From the NCBI GenBank assembly GCA_016928775.1, contig JAFGKD010000094.1:73504-125488 (forward strand): a stretch of DNA of 51,985 nt. Reading direction: 5' to 3'. The position numbers were made by a program, and so were the translations under genes. Positions 40,155 through 49,297 of the stretch are shown here, one piece after another. Within the stretch, counting starts at the first letter, position 1. The number at the start of each line of letters is the position of its first letter. The notes below the pieces were generated by a model, which searched no databases, was not told the DNA's origin, and worked only from the letters and a program-made list of their open reading frames with translations. Origin of the DNA: Candidatus Zhuqueibacterota bacterium. GTDB lineage: Bacteria > Zhuqueibacterota > Zhuqueibacteria > Residuimicrobiales > Krinioviventaceae.

Positions 40155-40537
40155 CGACCGATCCCCGGCATCGCAGCTTATTCGCCAATTCATCCAGACC
40201 TGTCGGGATGTGATTTTTATTGTGCGACTGTCAGCCAGTCGGTTTTGGTATCCTTTGATCTCGGCTTTAGCGATGGCAAAAAGGGCTCTTTTTGGGCACT
40301 ATATCGTTTTGAGTGGATAATTTGGAAAAATATGAGCCACGGATCAAACACGGATGATTATAATTATCTTTAGAAATTTGTCAATCTTTATGCGCACTTT
40401 TCTTCCACTGTGAAAAAGCTTAACGTCATTCATTTTAGGCATCCATACACGCAGAATCCAAACTTGATCGTAATATTTAAATTTATTACCTTTAATGATT
40501 CAATTTTTAATGGCTTTCGATGAAGGAAGGAAATGGC
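40155..40537. other. Intergenic region before pheS with a repeat copy and a promoter
   Basis: 383 bp without a coding frame I can support. It holds AGCCACGGATCAAACACGGATGA (40335-40357), related to the ends of the 174-bp element at 18937-19110 but without a matching partner, and an AT-rich stretch with a candidate promoter at 40464-40494 just before pheS. Confidence 0.6.
40464..40494 (+). promoter_or_regulatory. Candidate Bacteroidota-type promoter for pheST
   Basis: TTG at 40464-40466, a 20-bp gap, then TACCTTTA at 40487-40494, 7 of 8 to TAnnTTTG. It is 43 bp before the chosen start of pheS. Confidence 0.42.
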
Positions 40538-42064
40538 ATGACGCTGAACGAAGACCAATGGAAAATATTAAAAGCAGTGCTTGATGCGGAAACGCCGCTG
40601 AACCTCAATCAACTCGTCGATTTGACCGGCCTGGACATGCCGTTGGTGTCGGCGACCATTCAATGGGGACAAGAATCGGGCTGGTTGGATGTCGCTGAAA
40701 ACCAGAGGGAGGAGTTGGTGCCGGCTGAAGAAGCGAAAGAATTGCTCGGGTCCGGACTGCCCGAGCGCCGTGCGCTATCATTGCTGGCCGAGACCGGTCG
40801 GATGCCGATGAAGGATGTCGCCGCCAAAGCACAAGAGCTTGATATCCCGATGCATGAAATCATCAAATGGGGTTCGGCACGCGGATGGTTTGAAAAAGAT
40901 AAAGGAGAGCTGGTCTTAACCGAGACCGGCAAAACCGCAATGCAAACGCTGGATGCAGATGAAAACGCGATGAATATTGCTATTGCGCGGGGCGGTGTTT
41001 ACCTCGATGATCTTGCTGACCTTGACATTGATGTTGAACGCGTCAAAAAACTTCTCGGCACCCGTGCACTTGTGGCCAAAATAAAGCCGCGGACAATTCG
41101 TATTGTGCACTTGAATGAAACAGGCACATCCATATTAAGGAGCAAGGATATCCGAATTGTCAAAGAACGCAATACTTTGACTTCAGAAGATATCAGCAGC
41201 GGCGAGTGGCGGAATATCAGGCTCCGACATTATGATGTGACCCTGGCGGCTGAGAGCGTAGCACCCGCCAAAATCCATCTCATGCAAAAAATTATCCAGG
41301 AAACGCGCACGGCTTTTCTGGAGATGGGATTTGAAGAGATCGTCTCGCCCATCGTCGAATCGGCGTTTTGGGATTTTGACGCCCTGTTTCAACCGCAGGA
41401 TCATCCGGCGCGCGACATGCAGGACACATTCTACCTGACGCGTCCTGCTGAAGCCAGGCTGCCCGATGCTGAAATTGTCGAACGAGTCAAGCGCACGCAT
41501 GAGGATGGCGGCGACACCGGCTCAACCGGCTGGGGCTACACGTGGAGTGAAGCGCGCGCCCGGCAAACCGTGTTGCGCACGCACACGACCGCTTCAACCA
41601 TTCGAGCCGTACAAGCGAATCCCAGACCGCCTCGCAAGGTGTTTTGCGTTGGCAAGGTCTTTCGTAACGAGTCACTCAGCTATAAACATTTGCCGGAATT
41701 TCACCAGGTCGATGGCATCATCATCGATGAAAACGGCAGTCTGGCCACACTTTTAGGGACGCTCAAAGAATTCTATCGCAAAATGGGATTCGAAAAAGTA
41801 CGCTTCAAACCGGACTTTTTTCCCTACACTGAACCAAGCGCTGAAATATCAGTCTATATGGAGTCGAAAAACGCCTGGATCGAATTTGGCGGCTCTGGTC
41901 TTTTTCGCCCGGAAGTGACGCGGCCGCTGGGCTGCCATGTGCCGGTGTTGGCGTGGGGACTCGGCCTCGAACGGCTCGCCATGCTGCGTTACGGACTCAA
42001 GGATATTCGAGAACTCTACTGGAGTGACATTGACAAGATCAAGGAGGTACCGCTGTGCCAATAG
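40538..42064 (+). CDS. pheS: Phenylalanyl-tRNA synthetase alpha subunit, archaeal/eukaryotic type
   Basis: 508 residues from ATG 40538, preceded by GGAAGG at 7 nt; an ATG six codons earlier lacks this. Residues 1-200 are tandem winged-helix segments (LNLNQLVDLTG, MKDVAAKAQEL), the hallmark of archaeal/eukaryotic PheS, instead of the coiled coil of bacterial PheS. The class II catalytic core follows: motif 2 KVFCVGKVFRNESLSYKHLPEFHQVDG and motif 3 LAWGLGLERLAML. It charges tRNA-Phe as a heterotetramer with PheT. pheT begins within the last codons (10-bp overlap). Archaeal-type PheRS is known in spirochaetes and scattered bacteria, pointing to an old transfer or replacement. Confidence 0.93.
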   Translation: MTLNEDQWKILKAVLDAETPLNLNQLVDLTGLDMPLVSATIQWGQESGWLDVAENQREELVPAEEAKELLGSGLPERRALSLLAETGRMPMKDVAAKAQELDIPMHEIIKWGSARGWFEKDKGELVLTETGKTAMQTLDADENAMNIAIARGGVYLDDLADLDIDVERVKKLLGTRALVAKIKPRTIRIVHLNETGTSILRSKDIRIVKERNTLTSEDISSGEWRNIRLRHYDVTLAAESVAPAKIHLMQKIIQETRTAFLEMGFEEIVSPIVESAFWDFDALFQPQDHPARDMQDTFYLTRPAEARLPDAEIVERVKRTHEDGGDTGSTGWGYTWSEARARQTVLRTHTTASTIRAVQANPRPPRKVFCVGKVFRNESLSYKHLPEFHQVDGIIIDENGSLATLLGTLKEFYRKMGFEKVRFKPDFFPYTEPSAEISVYMESKNAWIEFGGSGLFRPEVTRPLGCHVPVLAWGLGLERLAMLRYGLKDIRELYWSDIDKIKEVPLCQ

Positions 42065-43845
42065 TCGCCATTTCCGCTGCCCGGCTGAATCAACTGCTGG
42101 GCCAGGACTTTGATATGGACATTCTCGTGCACGGCTTGCAGCAATTGGGCTGCGACGTGGAAGATACAGCCACTCTGGCATTATTCAAATGTCCGGCGTG
42201 CGATACACCGAATGATAAACTGGCGCACGAAGAGCCGCCGAAACGCTGCGAGTTTTGTGGCCATGAAAGTCAAGAGCCATTTGAACAGTTTGCCACGGAT
42301 GAGGTGATCCGTCTCGATCTCCTGGCAGACCGTCCCGATTTATTCGATCCCGGCGGCCTTTCCCGTGCCCTGAAGGGCTATCTGGAGCTGGAAAGTGGTC
42401 TGTCAGAGTTCACTGTAGGCGACAGTGGTATAGAGGTCCATGTTGATCCGATCATGTCAAATGCCGGGACATATCGGCCGTTTATTGTCTGTGCCGTCCT
42501 GGATATCCCGCCATTGGACCACAATAGCCTGCGCGAAATCATGCGGTTGCAGGAGCATCTGCACTGGGGCATTGGCCGCGATCGTAAACTAGCGTCCATT
42601 GGAGTGTATGATCTCGACACCATCGTTGGCCCCATCACTTACAGTGTCGTTGATCCGGAGAGTTTTCAATTTTGCCCGCTCGGCATGCCTGGCGTGCAGA
42701 TGACACCGAACGAAATTCTCGAAAAACATCCCAAGGGTGTCGGTTATAAGCATTTGATGGAACAGTACGTCAAGTACCCCATTCTTCTGGACGCCAAAAA
42801 TCTGGTGTTATCCATGCCGCCCATCATCAACAGCGATGAAACCAAATGCAAAATTGGCACAAAACGCCTGTTTATCGATGTGACAGGCCTTAGCAAAGAT
42901 TCGGTCATCGATTCATTGGTGACACTGGTCAGTGCCCTGGTTGAATTGGGCGGACACGTGCAAACTGTACGTATGAATTATCCCGATGGTCCGCAAGACA
43001 CACCTGATTTAACCCCCGGCACGATAGATATCAGCTACGAAGATGCAAAAAAGTGGCTCGGCCTTCCCTTCGATCGAGATGATTTCATGACCTATCTGCG
43101 CAAGATGCGTCTCAATGTCACGCCAAAAGGCGATCTCTTTGCAGTGAGTTATCCGGCATTTCGGACAGACATTCGTCACGAAGTGGATGTTTTTGAAGAC
43201 CTTGCGATCGGCTTTGGCTATGAAAATATTGAACCTGCAGTTGTAAAAACCCTGACGATTGGCCAGGCGCGTCCTGAGGAAAAACAAAGCAAGATGATTC
43301 GCGATGCCATGATCGGTCTCGGATTCACCGAGATCATGAGTCTGTTGCTGCAATCGGTCGAGCGGCATTTCAGCAAATTTAACCTCGAACTGGACGCACA
43401 TCACGTGATTGTGGAGAATCCAAAAACCATCGAGCAAAAGGTGGTGCGGAATCATATGATGACAGGCATCATGGAAACCTTTAACAAAAACCGTCGCAAA
43501 GCAGTGCCGCAAAAAATCTTTGAAATCGGCAATGTCATTCACCTCGATAAACAGGCGGAGACCGGCACTGCAGAATACCGACATCTCGCCTTCGCCATCA
43601 TCGGTCCGGATACCGGCTATGCTGAAGGCCGCATGATAATGGATGCCATTCTGCACGAATTAAAATGGAACGGCTCGTATGCTGCCGCTGACCATCCGGC
43701 ATTTACAAAAGGTCGCTCTGCAGAAATCACCAACAATGAAGGATTATGGGCTCTATTAGGGGAAATCCATCCACAAGTGCTGAACAATTTTGGCCTGGCG
43801 TTTCCGATCGTGTATGGTGAATTACGGCTGATGCAGGTTATTTAA
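42055..43845 (+). CDS. pheT: Phenylalanyl-tRNA synthetase beta subunit, archaeal type, with zinc-ribbon insertion
   Basis: 596 residues from GTG 42055, with AGGAGGT 6 nt upstream and overlapping the pheS stop. It is of the short archaeal type: no N-terminal tRNA-binding (EMAP-like) and no C-terminal anticodon-binding extension as in ordinary bacterial PheT of about 800 residues. B3/B4 domain around 100-270 (LLADRPDLFDPGGLSRALKG leads into it), B5 around 300-370, then a catalytic-like core with SLLLQSVERHF. Between the first domain and the RPDL stretch is an insertion (residues 45-75) with CPAC (46, 49) and CEFC (65, 68), a likely zinc ribbon not expected in this family. Its last 24 bp overlap the convergent glycosyltransferase gene. 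Confidence 0.92.
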   Translation: MPIVAISAARLNQLLGQDFDMDILVHGLQQLGCDVEDTATLALFKCPACDTPNDKLAHEEPPKRCEFCGHESQEPFEQFATDEVIRLDLLADRPDLFDPGGLSRALKGYLELESGLSEFTVGDSGIEVHVDPIMSNAGTYRPFIVCAVLDIPPLDHNSLREIMRLQEHLHWGIGRDRKLASIGVYDLDTIVGPITYSVVDPESFQFCPLGMPGVQMTPNEILEKHPKGVGYKHLMEQYVKYPILLDAKNLVLSMPPIINSDETKCKIGTKRLFIDVTGLSKDSVIDSLVTLVSALVELGGHVQTVRMNYPDGPQDTPDLTPGTIDISYEDAKKWLGLPFDRDDFMTYLRKMRLNVTPKGDLFAVSYPAFRTDIRHEVDVFEDLAIGFGYENIEPAVVKTLTIGQARPEEKQSKMIRDAMIGLGFTEIMSLLLQSVERHFSKFNLELDAHHVIVENPKTIEQKVVRNHMMTGIMETFNKNRRKAVPQKIFEIGNVIHLDKQAETGTAEYRHLAFAIIGPDTGYAEGRMIMDAILHELKWNGSYAAADHPAFTKGRSAEITNNEGLWALLGEIHPQVLNNFGLAFPIVYGELRLMQVI

Positions 43846-45045
43846 ACCGCGATTTCTTTTTGCGTCAAGATAGCGGGCAAGCAGCAACACACCCTGTGCC
43901 GCAAACATCGCTAAAAACGGTAGCAGCGCGTAGATATATCGTGAATAGGCGTGTCCAATCCAAAATATAAAAAAATATCCCAGGGCGATGGTTAACAACA
44001 GCTTTTGATCTGCACTCAATCCGGTTGAGAAAATGCCAACAATCCCAAAAGACAGCAGCACAAGATTGCATACGAGTGTGAGCCAGGTTTCTGTGGTGCT
44101 GGAGCACATGCTGAGGAAAAATAGCGGATTAAAAAGAGCTTTTTGCAGTATCATGCGTGGATGCTGTTCGACAAACTTCCAGATCAGAGAGAATCGGTTA
44201 TCATTTGGTTCACGGTTGGCGCGCAACCACTGCCAGTATTGCTGATGAGCCATCGGCCTGTTGCCGTCCGGCCAGTTACGAGATCCGGTGGTGAATCGTC
44301 GAGTTTGTAAGACGTTATCAACAAAGTAGGCATCCATAATAATCTCGTGCAGACCTGAGGAATAGGTGGTGAGGTCATCCATGCAGGACTGGACGGTGAT
44401 TTTATTATTGAGCCAATACCCAAATATGGATAAAACGATCAGCAGAGCTGAAAAAAACACGAGCATTTTGTGTTTGTCCGCTAACGCCAGCGCCAACATG
44501 GCTAATGGAATGAATAAAAAAGTTGGGCGTACAAATATGCTCGTGATAAAAATCGCAGCAGCACCAGGCCAGAATCGTTTGCCGCAGAGGATGAGGTAAG
44601 CGAACAGCAACAGGAGGAGTGTGACAAGAGGCTCCGGAGCTGATTTGATCGTCCAATGGATAAAAACGGGATGTACAATCATAAACATAGCGGCAATTCC
44701 GAACAGCATTTCGCTCAAATTCAATTTTCTCATCAGCAAAAACATCAGGATAAAAGAGAGAATATTTAAAAGCACGGTTGTGAAATAGCGGCCAATTGCC
44801 TGAAATTTATCCGGTAATAATAAAGCCGGGGCATAAATTAATGGCAAGCCGGGACCGACCTCGCGATGAAAAAGAGAGGTGCCCTGCTGTACAAAATCCC
44901 TGGCAATTGTGGTATATCCATCATCATGAAGCAAGATTTTTTGTATCCGACCATCGACGTTCCCACCGGGGAGGTGATACAACAGAAGAAGAAATATTGA
45001 CATCAGACAAAAGTAAATCAGAATTATGTATCTTAATGTTTTCAA
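43822..45045 (-). CDS. GT-C-type membrane glycosyltransferase (GT39/PMT-like)
   Basis: About 407 residues from a TTG at 45045 (ATG 45003 is the next choice; the longer frame reaching 45159 would overlap the peptidase gene and has no membrane signal). Some nine to eleven membrane helices, the first being TLRYIILIYFCLMSIFLLLLY. After it comes a periplasmic loop with HDDGYTTIARD, the acidic motif typical of GT-C lipid-linked sugar transferases, then REVGPGLPLIYAPALLL. Such proteins move mannose, arabinose or related sugars from polyprenyl phosphate to lipids or proteins. The acceptor is unknown. It starts about 10 bp after the stop of the M14 peptidase gene, so it belongs to the same minus-strand run. 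Confidence 0.7.
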   Translation of the reverse strand: MKTLRYIILIYFCLMSIFLLLLYHLPGGNVDGRIQKILLHDDGYTTIARDFVQQGTSLFHREVGPGLPLIYAPALLLPDKFQAIGRYFTTVLLNILSFILMFLLMRKLNLSEMLFGIAAMFMIVHPVFIHWTIKSAPEPLVTLLLLLFAYLILCGKRFWPGAAAIFITSIFVRPTFLFIPLAMLALALADKHKMLVFFSALLIVLSIFGYWLNNKITVQSCMDDLTTYSSGLHEIIMDAYFVDNVLQTRRFTTGSRNWPDGNRPMAHQQYWQWLRANREPNDNRFSLIWKFVEQHPRMILQKALFNPLFFLSMCSSTTETWLTLVCNLVLLSFGIVGIFSTGLSADQKLLLTIALGYFFIFWIGHAYSRYIYALLPFLAMFAAQGVLLLARYLDAKRNRGLNNLHQP

Positions 45046-45055
45046 GGATTCAATA

Positions 45056-46960
45056 CTATCGCAGCAGCACCATCTTGATTGACTTTTGTAGCAGCGGAGC
45101 CTGCAATCTCGCATAAAAAATCCCGGAGGGTACCGCTGTGCCGGCAACGTCCCTGCCATCCCATATCAGGGTGTGTTTCCCGGCCGGAAAAAATCCTTGT
45201 GATATATTGGAGATCAACCGTCCCCGCACATCATAGATATCAAGACTGACATAGCTTTCTTTCGGCATCATAAAAGTCAGGGTAGTCGATGCATTAAAGG
45301 GATTCGGATAATTTTGATCGAGAGCAAATGTCTGAACAGCGGCCAAATTTTTGCTATCCGCCATTGTTGGCCATTTCACAAAGAATGAATCGACAGCCAT
45401 GGGAGCGGCTCTGGGAGACGTGCCGCGACGTCCCAGGCTATCAAACGCCTCAACATAAAAATAGACTGTGCCGCTCATTCCGACGCCGGGGATGTTTGCG
45501 CGGAAAAATTGAGTAGAATCATCGAAATTCAGCGACAGTGATGAAAAATCTGCATCACTTGCTTGCCGATACAAAAGACGAAAACGACTGGTATCCAGTC
45601 CGACAGAGTCATTTAGCACAATGGGGTACTGAATCGTTGCCAAGACTTCAAGTGAGGCCATTTGATCAATGGTATCCTCTATCGTGACATGCTCGATAAT
45701 CGGTTCTTCACCTGCAGCGTAGGCCATAAAAAGATTGGGCCCGAGATTCTCCAGCACCAGCGGCAGGATGCGGTTGGTATCCGGGAAAAAGTAGTGGTCG
45801 CGTACGCGGTCGCCGACTTCGGGCGTAAATGCCCAAATGCCTTCTTGACCGTACAACCAATCATCCGTATCGCCATTAACCAGATATAGATCAGCGCCGG
45901 CTTGCGGCTTATAGTTGTTATAAAACACGCAGCTATCTGCCAGGGCGCGAAAAATCGATGCGTCTGGCTCGGGCAGCGGATCAAAGGTAAAGCCCCATGG
46001 ATAAAGCCACAAATTGCTGTAGCTATGATAGGAGAGACTGATGACAAAATCACGCTGCCTGACCAAATCGCGAATTGCCTGCGATTCAGGTTCGGAAAAC
46101 GCTTCGGGGCCACGATAGGTTTGGCTTGTTGGATCGGGACTAGAGCCTTCATTATCCATACCCCAGGCAAAGCCAAAATTGCGATTCAAATCTACCCCGT
46201 CATAATAGGAATCAAATTCACCATTTTCATTATTGTCGCGCTGGTTTTTACGCCACCATAGTGGATCATTTGACCAGGTATCATCACGATGACTGGCATC
46301 GCCGGTAAAAACATACTCGTGGCCATCAGGATTAAAGGTGGGGATGAGCCAGAGCTCCCGATTATTGACAAGATGGGTGACGTAGGGATCCTTTTTATAG
46401 TTGTCAATCAGGTAATGCATAAAAAAGAGAATGATCTCCGGCGTGATGATTTCGCGGGCGTGCATGTTGGCCATATACAAGACATCTGCTTCAAAAGGAT
46501 CATGCATCCATACATTGTCTGAAATTTTCAGTGCCCAAATATCATGACCGCCGCGCCCGATCGTTTTGAGATAGCTGTCGCCTATATCAAAAAGTAGAGC
46601 AATGCTCGGATGATCAGCGGCAACCTGTTTCATCTCCTGCAGGATTTGTTCATTGCTGTGGAAATGCTTGAAATAGTTTTCATTGCGCAGTTGCCGGGCA
46701 TAAGCGGAGACATCTGCAATCGCGGTCTCTAAAGCGATACCTTGTTCTCGCAGCAGTCGTTGTTGCTCGGCACTTAAAATTGCATCCATTCGTCCTTCTG
46801 CTCGCTGTATGGATGTTATGTCCAGATTCATGGCAACAAGCTGGCGAATGTCCTGATCGGACATGCCGGAAATATCAATTCGAACCAAAGCGGTACGCAA
46901 CTCTTCTGTAACACCAAGATTGTATAGCAACAAAATGAATACGTAAAAGCATTTCTTCAT
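45056..46960 (-). CDS. Secreted M14 zinc carboxypeptidase with sorting tag
   Basis: 634 residues. Signal peptide 1-18 (FYVFILLLYNLG). A short propeptide region follows, then the M14 domain about 100-415: zinc ligands His167 and Glu170 (NMHAREIITPE), His312 (LSYHSYSN), the substrate Arg/Asn region DLNRNFGF, and the catalytic Glu381 (WAFTPEVGD). A beta-rich domain (about 420-540) leads to the C-terminal FlgD-like module with NYPNPFNASTTLTF, ending KMVLLR. It should cleave C-terminal residues from peptides outside the cell after type IX-like export. GGAG stands about 10 nt before the ATG. It is in a minus-strand run with the lipoprotein gene upstream (6-bp gap). Confidence 0.9.
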   Translation of the reverse strand: MKKCFYVFILLLYNLGVTEELRTALVRIDISGMSDQDIRQLVAMNLDITSIQRAEGRMDAILSAEQQRLLREQGIALETAIADVSAYARQLRNENYFKHFHSNEQILQEMKQVAADHPSIALLFDIGDSYLKTIGRGGHDIWALKISDNVWMHDPFEADVLYMANMHAREIITPEIILFFMHYLIDNYKKDPYVTHLVNNRELWLIPTFNPDGHEYVFTGDASHRDDTWSNDPLWWRKNQRDNNENGEFDSYYDGVDLNRNFGFAWGMDNEGSSPDPTSQTYRGPEAFSEPESQAIRDLVRQRDFVISLSYHSYSNLWLYPWGFTFDPLPEPDASIFRALADSCVFYNNYKPQAGADLYLVNGDTDDWLYGQEGIWAFTPEVGDRVRDHYFFPDTNRILPLVLENLGPNLFMAYAAGEEPIIEHVTIEDTIDQMASLEVLATIQYPIVLNDSVGLDTSRFRLLYRQASDADFSSLSLNFDDSTQFFRANIPGVGMSGTVYFYVEAFDSLGRRGTSPRAAPMAVDSFFVKWPTMADSKNLAAVQTFALDQNYPNPFNASTTLTFMMPKESYVSLDIYDVRGRLISNISQGFFPAGKHTLIWDGRDVAGTAVPSGIFYARLQAPLLQKSIKMVLLR

Positions 46961-46966
46961 CGTATC

Positions 46967-47626
46967 CTATTCTCCTTTGAACCATTCATGGGCAAATATA
47001 TCTTCCAACGTCCTATGCAACAGATCGTAGACCAGGTTGACATCAACGGCATACATGAGATCAGCATCGCTGAAATAGACGATAGCTTTTGAACGTCTCT
47101 CATCGACAAAAAGTTGCCATTCCGGTTTTTCCGGCCAGTTTAATTTTGAGCCGGGTTGAGCTGCTTGATCTTTTAATTCATCCTTGTAGTGTTGATAGGC
47201 TCTTTGTGCTAACGGCAAGAGAGTGTGCGTATCGTGCACAATGGTAAAATGTTGCGCCCGAAAAAATGTGACCTTTCTTGTATAGGAATAGCCAAGCTCC
47301 AACACTGTATCAAACGGCGCACCACTGATCCGAACAACATCACCAAATGGCACATCGAGCGAATCGGAGAGCAGCACAAATTCAAGTTGATTTTGTAAAT
47401 CCGGATAGACGATAGCCGGATACTTTTTTGTCGCATAAAAATGTGGCCAATATACCCCCTGCACCGTTCGTTGGTTATCGCGTTGGTCTACATCAAGTGC
47501 ATTGGCGTGCGGCAATCCAATTTTGTGATGCTGCATATAGGTTTGCCCAATGTGGAATTGCGGCTTTTCGACACATGCGAAAAGGAGAAACATCGTGATA
47601 GCTGAACAAACATTTTTTAAATTCAC
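46967..47626 (-). CDS. Hypothetical lipoprotein
   Basis: 219 residues from a GTG at 47626 that overlaps the radC stop (gTGA), so translation is coupled. The first 18 residues form a lipoprotein signal ending LLFAC (Cys18). I recognise no family in the rest: it is mixed alpha/beta with QRTVQGVYWPHFYATKKYPAIVYP, a short beta region, and a C-terminal helix. Probably periplasmic, tethered to a membrane. Its place between radC and the M14 peptidase gives no clear hint of function. Confidence 0.6.
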   Translation of the reverse strand: MNLKNVCSAITMFLLFACVEKPQFHIGQTYMQHHKIGLPHANALDVDQRDNQRTVQGVYWPHFYATKKYPAIVYPDLQNQLEFVLLSDSLDVPFGDVVRISGAPFDTVLELGYSYTRKVTFFRAQHFTIVHDTHTLLPLAQRAYQHYKDELKDQAAQPGSKLNWPEKPEWQLFVDERRSKAIVYFSDADLMYAVDVNLVYDLLHRTLEDIFAHEWFKGE

Positions 47627-48315
47627 AGCATTATTCCTTCATCGGCAAAGCTGAAATAGGTGTCTCTGCCGACAATGATATGATCGAGCACGTTGATATC
47701 AGCATACCGGCACGCCTTGGTGATTTTATCGGTCACCAGCTTGTCCTCGCGCGATGGATTGGGATCGCCGCTGGGGTGATTGTGCAAAAGAATAACAGCA
47801 GCGGCCGACAATTGCAGCGCAGCGATGATGATCTCTCGCGGTGACACCACACTTTCTCGCAGGCTGCCTTCGAACAGCGTCTTTTCGGCGATCACCTCGT
47901 TGCGTGATGTGAGAAAAAGAACACGAAACTCTTCACGCGACAAATCGCGCAAGCGCAAGCGAAGATAGTGATAGGCATCTTCCGAAGTGTTCAGCTTTTG
48001 TTTATGACTCCATTGTTGCTGCACTAATCGCTTGGCCAACTCGAGTGCGGCTTTGACCTGGGCGGCTTTTGCCAGACCCATGCCATATTCGTTGCACAGT
48101 ACATTTATGGATTGTGTATCCAATCCTCGCAATCCGTCATATTTGTGCAAAAGCGAGCGCGCCAGGTCCATTGCCGAGACTTTTTTATTGCCGGTGCGCA
48201 AAATAATGCCGAGCAGTTCCGCATCCGAAAGAACATCTGCGCCGTAATGGAGCAATCGTTCGCGCGGCCGTTCAGTCTCCGGCCAGTCTTTGATCCTGCT
48301 GGTATAATCCCCCAT
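47623..48315 (-). CDS. radC: RadC family JAB1/MPN metalloprotease-fold protein
   Basis: 230 residues. The N-terminal helix-hairpin region (RPRERLLHYGADVLSDAELLGIILRTG, then GMGLAKAAQVKAALELAKRL) is followed by the MPN/JAB1 domain with the zinc motif LLHNHPSGDPNPSREDK and the preceding Glu. This is the standard RadC order and length. The name is historical; the biochemical role in bacteria is not settled. GGAGG lies only 3 nt before the ATG at 48315. The lipoprotein gene is translationally coupled downstream and the SPFH gene ends 14 bp upstream on the same strand. Confidence 0.92.
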   Translation of the reverse strand: MGDYTSRIKDWPETERPRERLLHYGADVLSDAELLGIILRTGNKKVSAMDLARSLLHKYDGLRGLDTQSINVLCNEYGMGLAKAAQVKAALELAKRLVQQQWSHKQKLNTSEDAYHYLRLRLRDLSREEFRVLFLTSRNEVIAEKTLFEGSLRESVVSPREIIIAALQLSAAAVILLHNHPSGDPNPSREDKLVTDKITKACRYADINVLDHIIVGRDTYFSFADEGIML

Positions 48316-48328
48316 GATCCTCCCCTTT

Positions 48329-49297
48329 TTAGTTTATTGTGTTTACATTCATATCCTTAAATATCTCTTTAATGCCGCCCAATGACGCGAGAATACCGGT
48401 TGCTTCAACAGGTATGTAAACCACTTTGTTGTCTTTGCCGCTGACCATTTCCTGCAGCGTTTCAATATAGCGCATGGCAATCAGATATTGGCTTGGATTT
48501 GCCCCTGTCTCCTGCAAGGCCTGGGTGACACGTCGAATCGCTTCAGCCTCGGCCTGGGCAATCCGTATCCGAGCCAGTGCCTCGCCCTCCGCTTCGATGA
48601 TGTTGCTCTCTTTGAGACCCTCGGCTTTGAGTATGGCTGATTTTTTTGCTCCTTCAGCCATGGTGACCTCGGCGCGGCGGTCGCGTTCGGCGCGCATTTC
48701 TTTTTCCATGGCCTGCCGAATATCTTCAGGCGGACTTATATCCTGCAGCTCCACCCGATTTATTTTCACGCCCCATTTTTCCGTCGCTTCGTCCAGGATC
48801 TCCTGCAGCTTGGCATTTATAGTGTCTCTCGATGACAAGCTCTCATCAAGAGATAGCTCACCGATCAAACTGCGAAGGGAGGTTTGTGCCAATTTTTCAA
48901 TGGCCTCAGGCAAGTTTTCGATTTCATAGACCACACGCTTTGATTCTACAACTTGAAAATAGAGAAGAGCATTTATCTCTATGAGCACATTGTCGCGCGT
49001 GATGACATTCTGGCGGGCAAAATCGAATACCGTTTCACGCAAATCAATTCGGGAAATCTGTTGACGGGAAACCACCATTTTGCCCGTGGCATCGTATTCG
49101 ACAAAACGCCACTCGATGGAGCGCGGGCGGTCCAGGCCCGGGATGATGATATGAAGACCGGATCCCAGGACTTTATTAAACTGTCCCAGTCGCTCGATGA
49201 CAACTTCCTGGCTTTGTTGAACCAGGATAACACCTTTGATGACAATAAAAACAATAAAGAACACCAGCATGACCAAAAAAATGATAATACTCGTCAT
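48329..49297 (-). CDS. SPFH/stomatin-like membrane protein (QmcA type)
   Basis: 322 residues. One N-terminal membrane helix (about 3-25), then the SPFH (band 7) domain about 28-210 with QQSQEVVIERLGQFNKVL and WGVKINRVELQDISPPEDI, and a coiled-coil region rich in Glu/Ala to about 260. Such proteins form large membrane rings and are linked to membrane quality control. Its ATG overlaps the stop of the upstream NfeD gene (ATGA), the standard stomatin-NfeD pair, so the two likely act together. Confidence 0.92.
   Translation of the reverse strand: MTSIIIFLVMLVFFIVFIVIKGVILVQQSQEVVIERLGQFNKVLGSGLHIIIPGLDRPRSIEWRFVEYDATGKMVVSRQQISRIDLRETVFDFARQNVITRDNVLIEINALLYFQVVESKRVVYEIENLPEAIEKLAQTSLRSLIGELSLDESLSSRDTINAKLQEILDEATEKWGVKINRVELQDISPPEDIRQAMEKEMRAERDRRAEVTMAEGAKKSAILKAEGLKESNIIEAEGEALARIRIAQAEAEAIRRVTQALQETGANPSQYLIAMRYIETLQEMVSGKDNKVVYIPVEATGILASLGGIKEIFKDMNVNTIN

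Noticed and set aside
45046..45159. Extended start of the membrane glycosyltransferase
   Set aside because: It would lie inside the end of the M14 peptidase gene in another frame and encodes Cys/Arg-rich non-membrane sequence.
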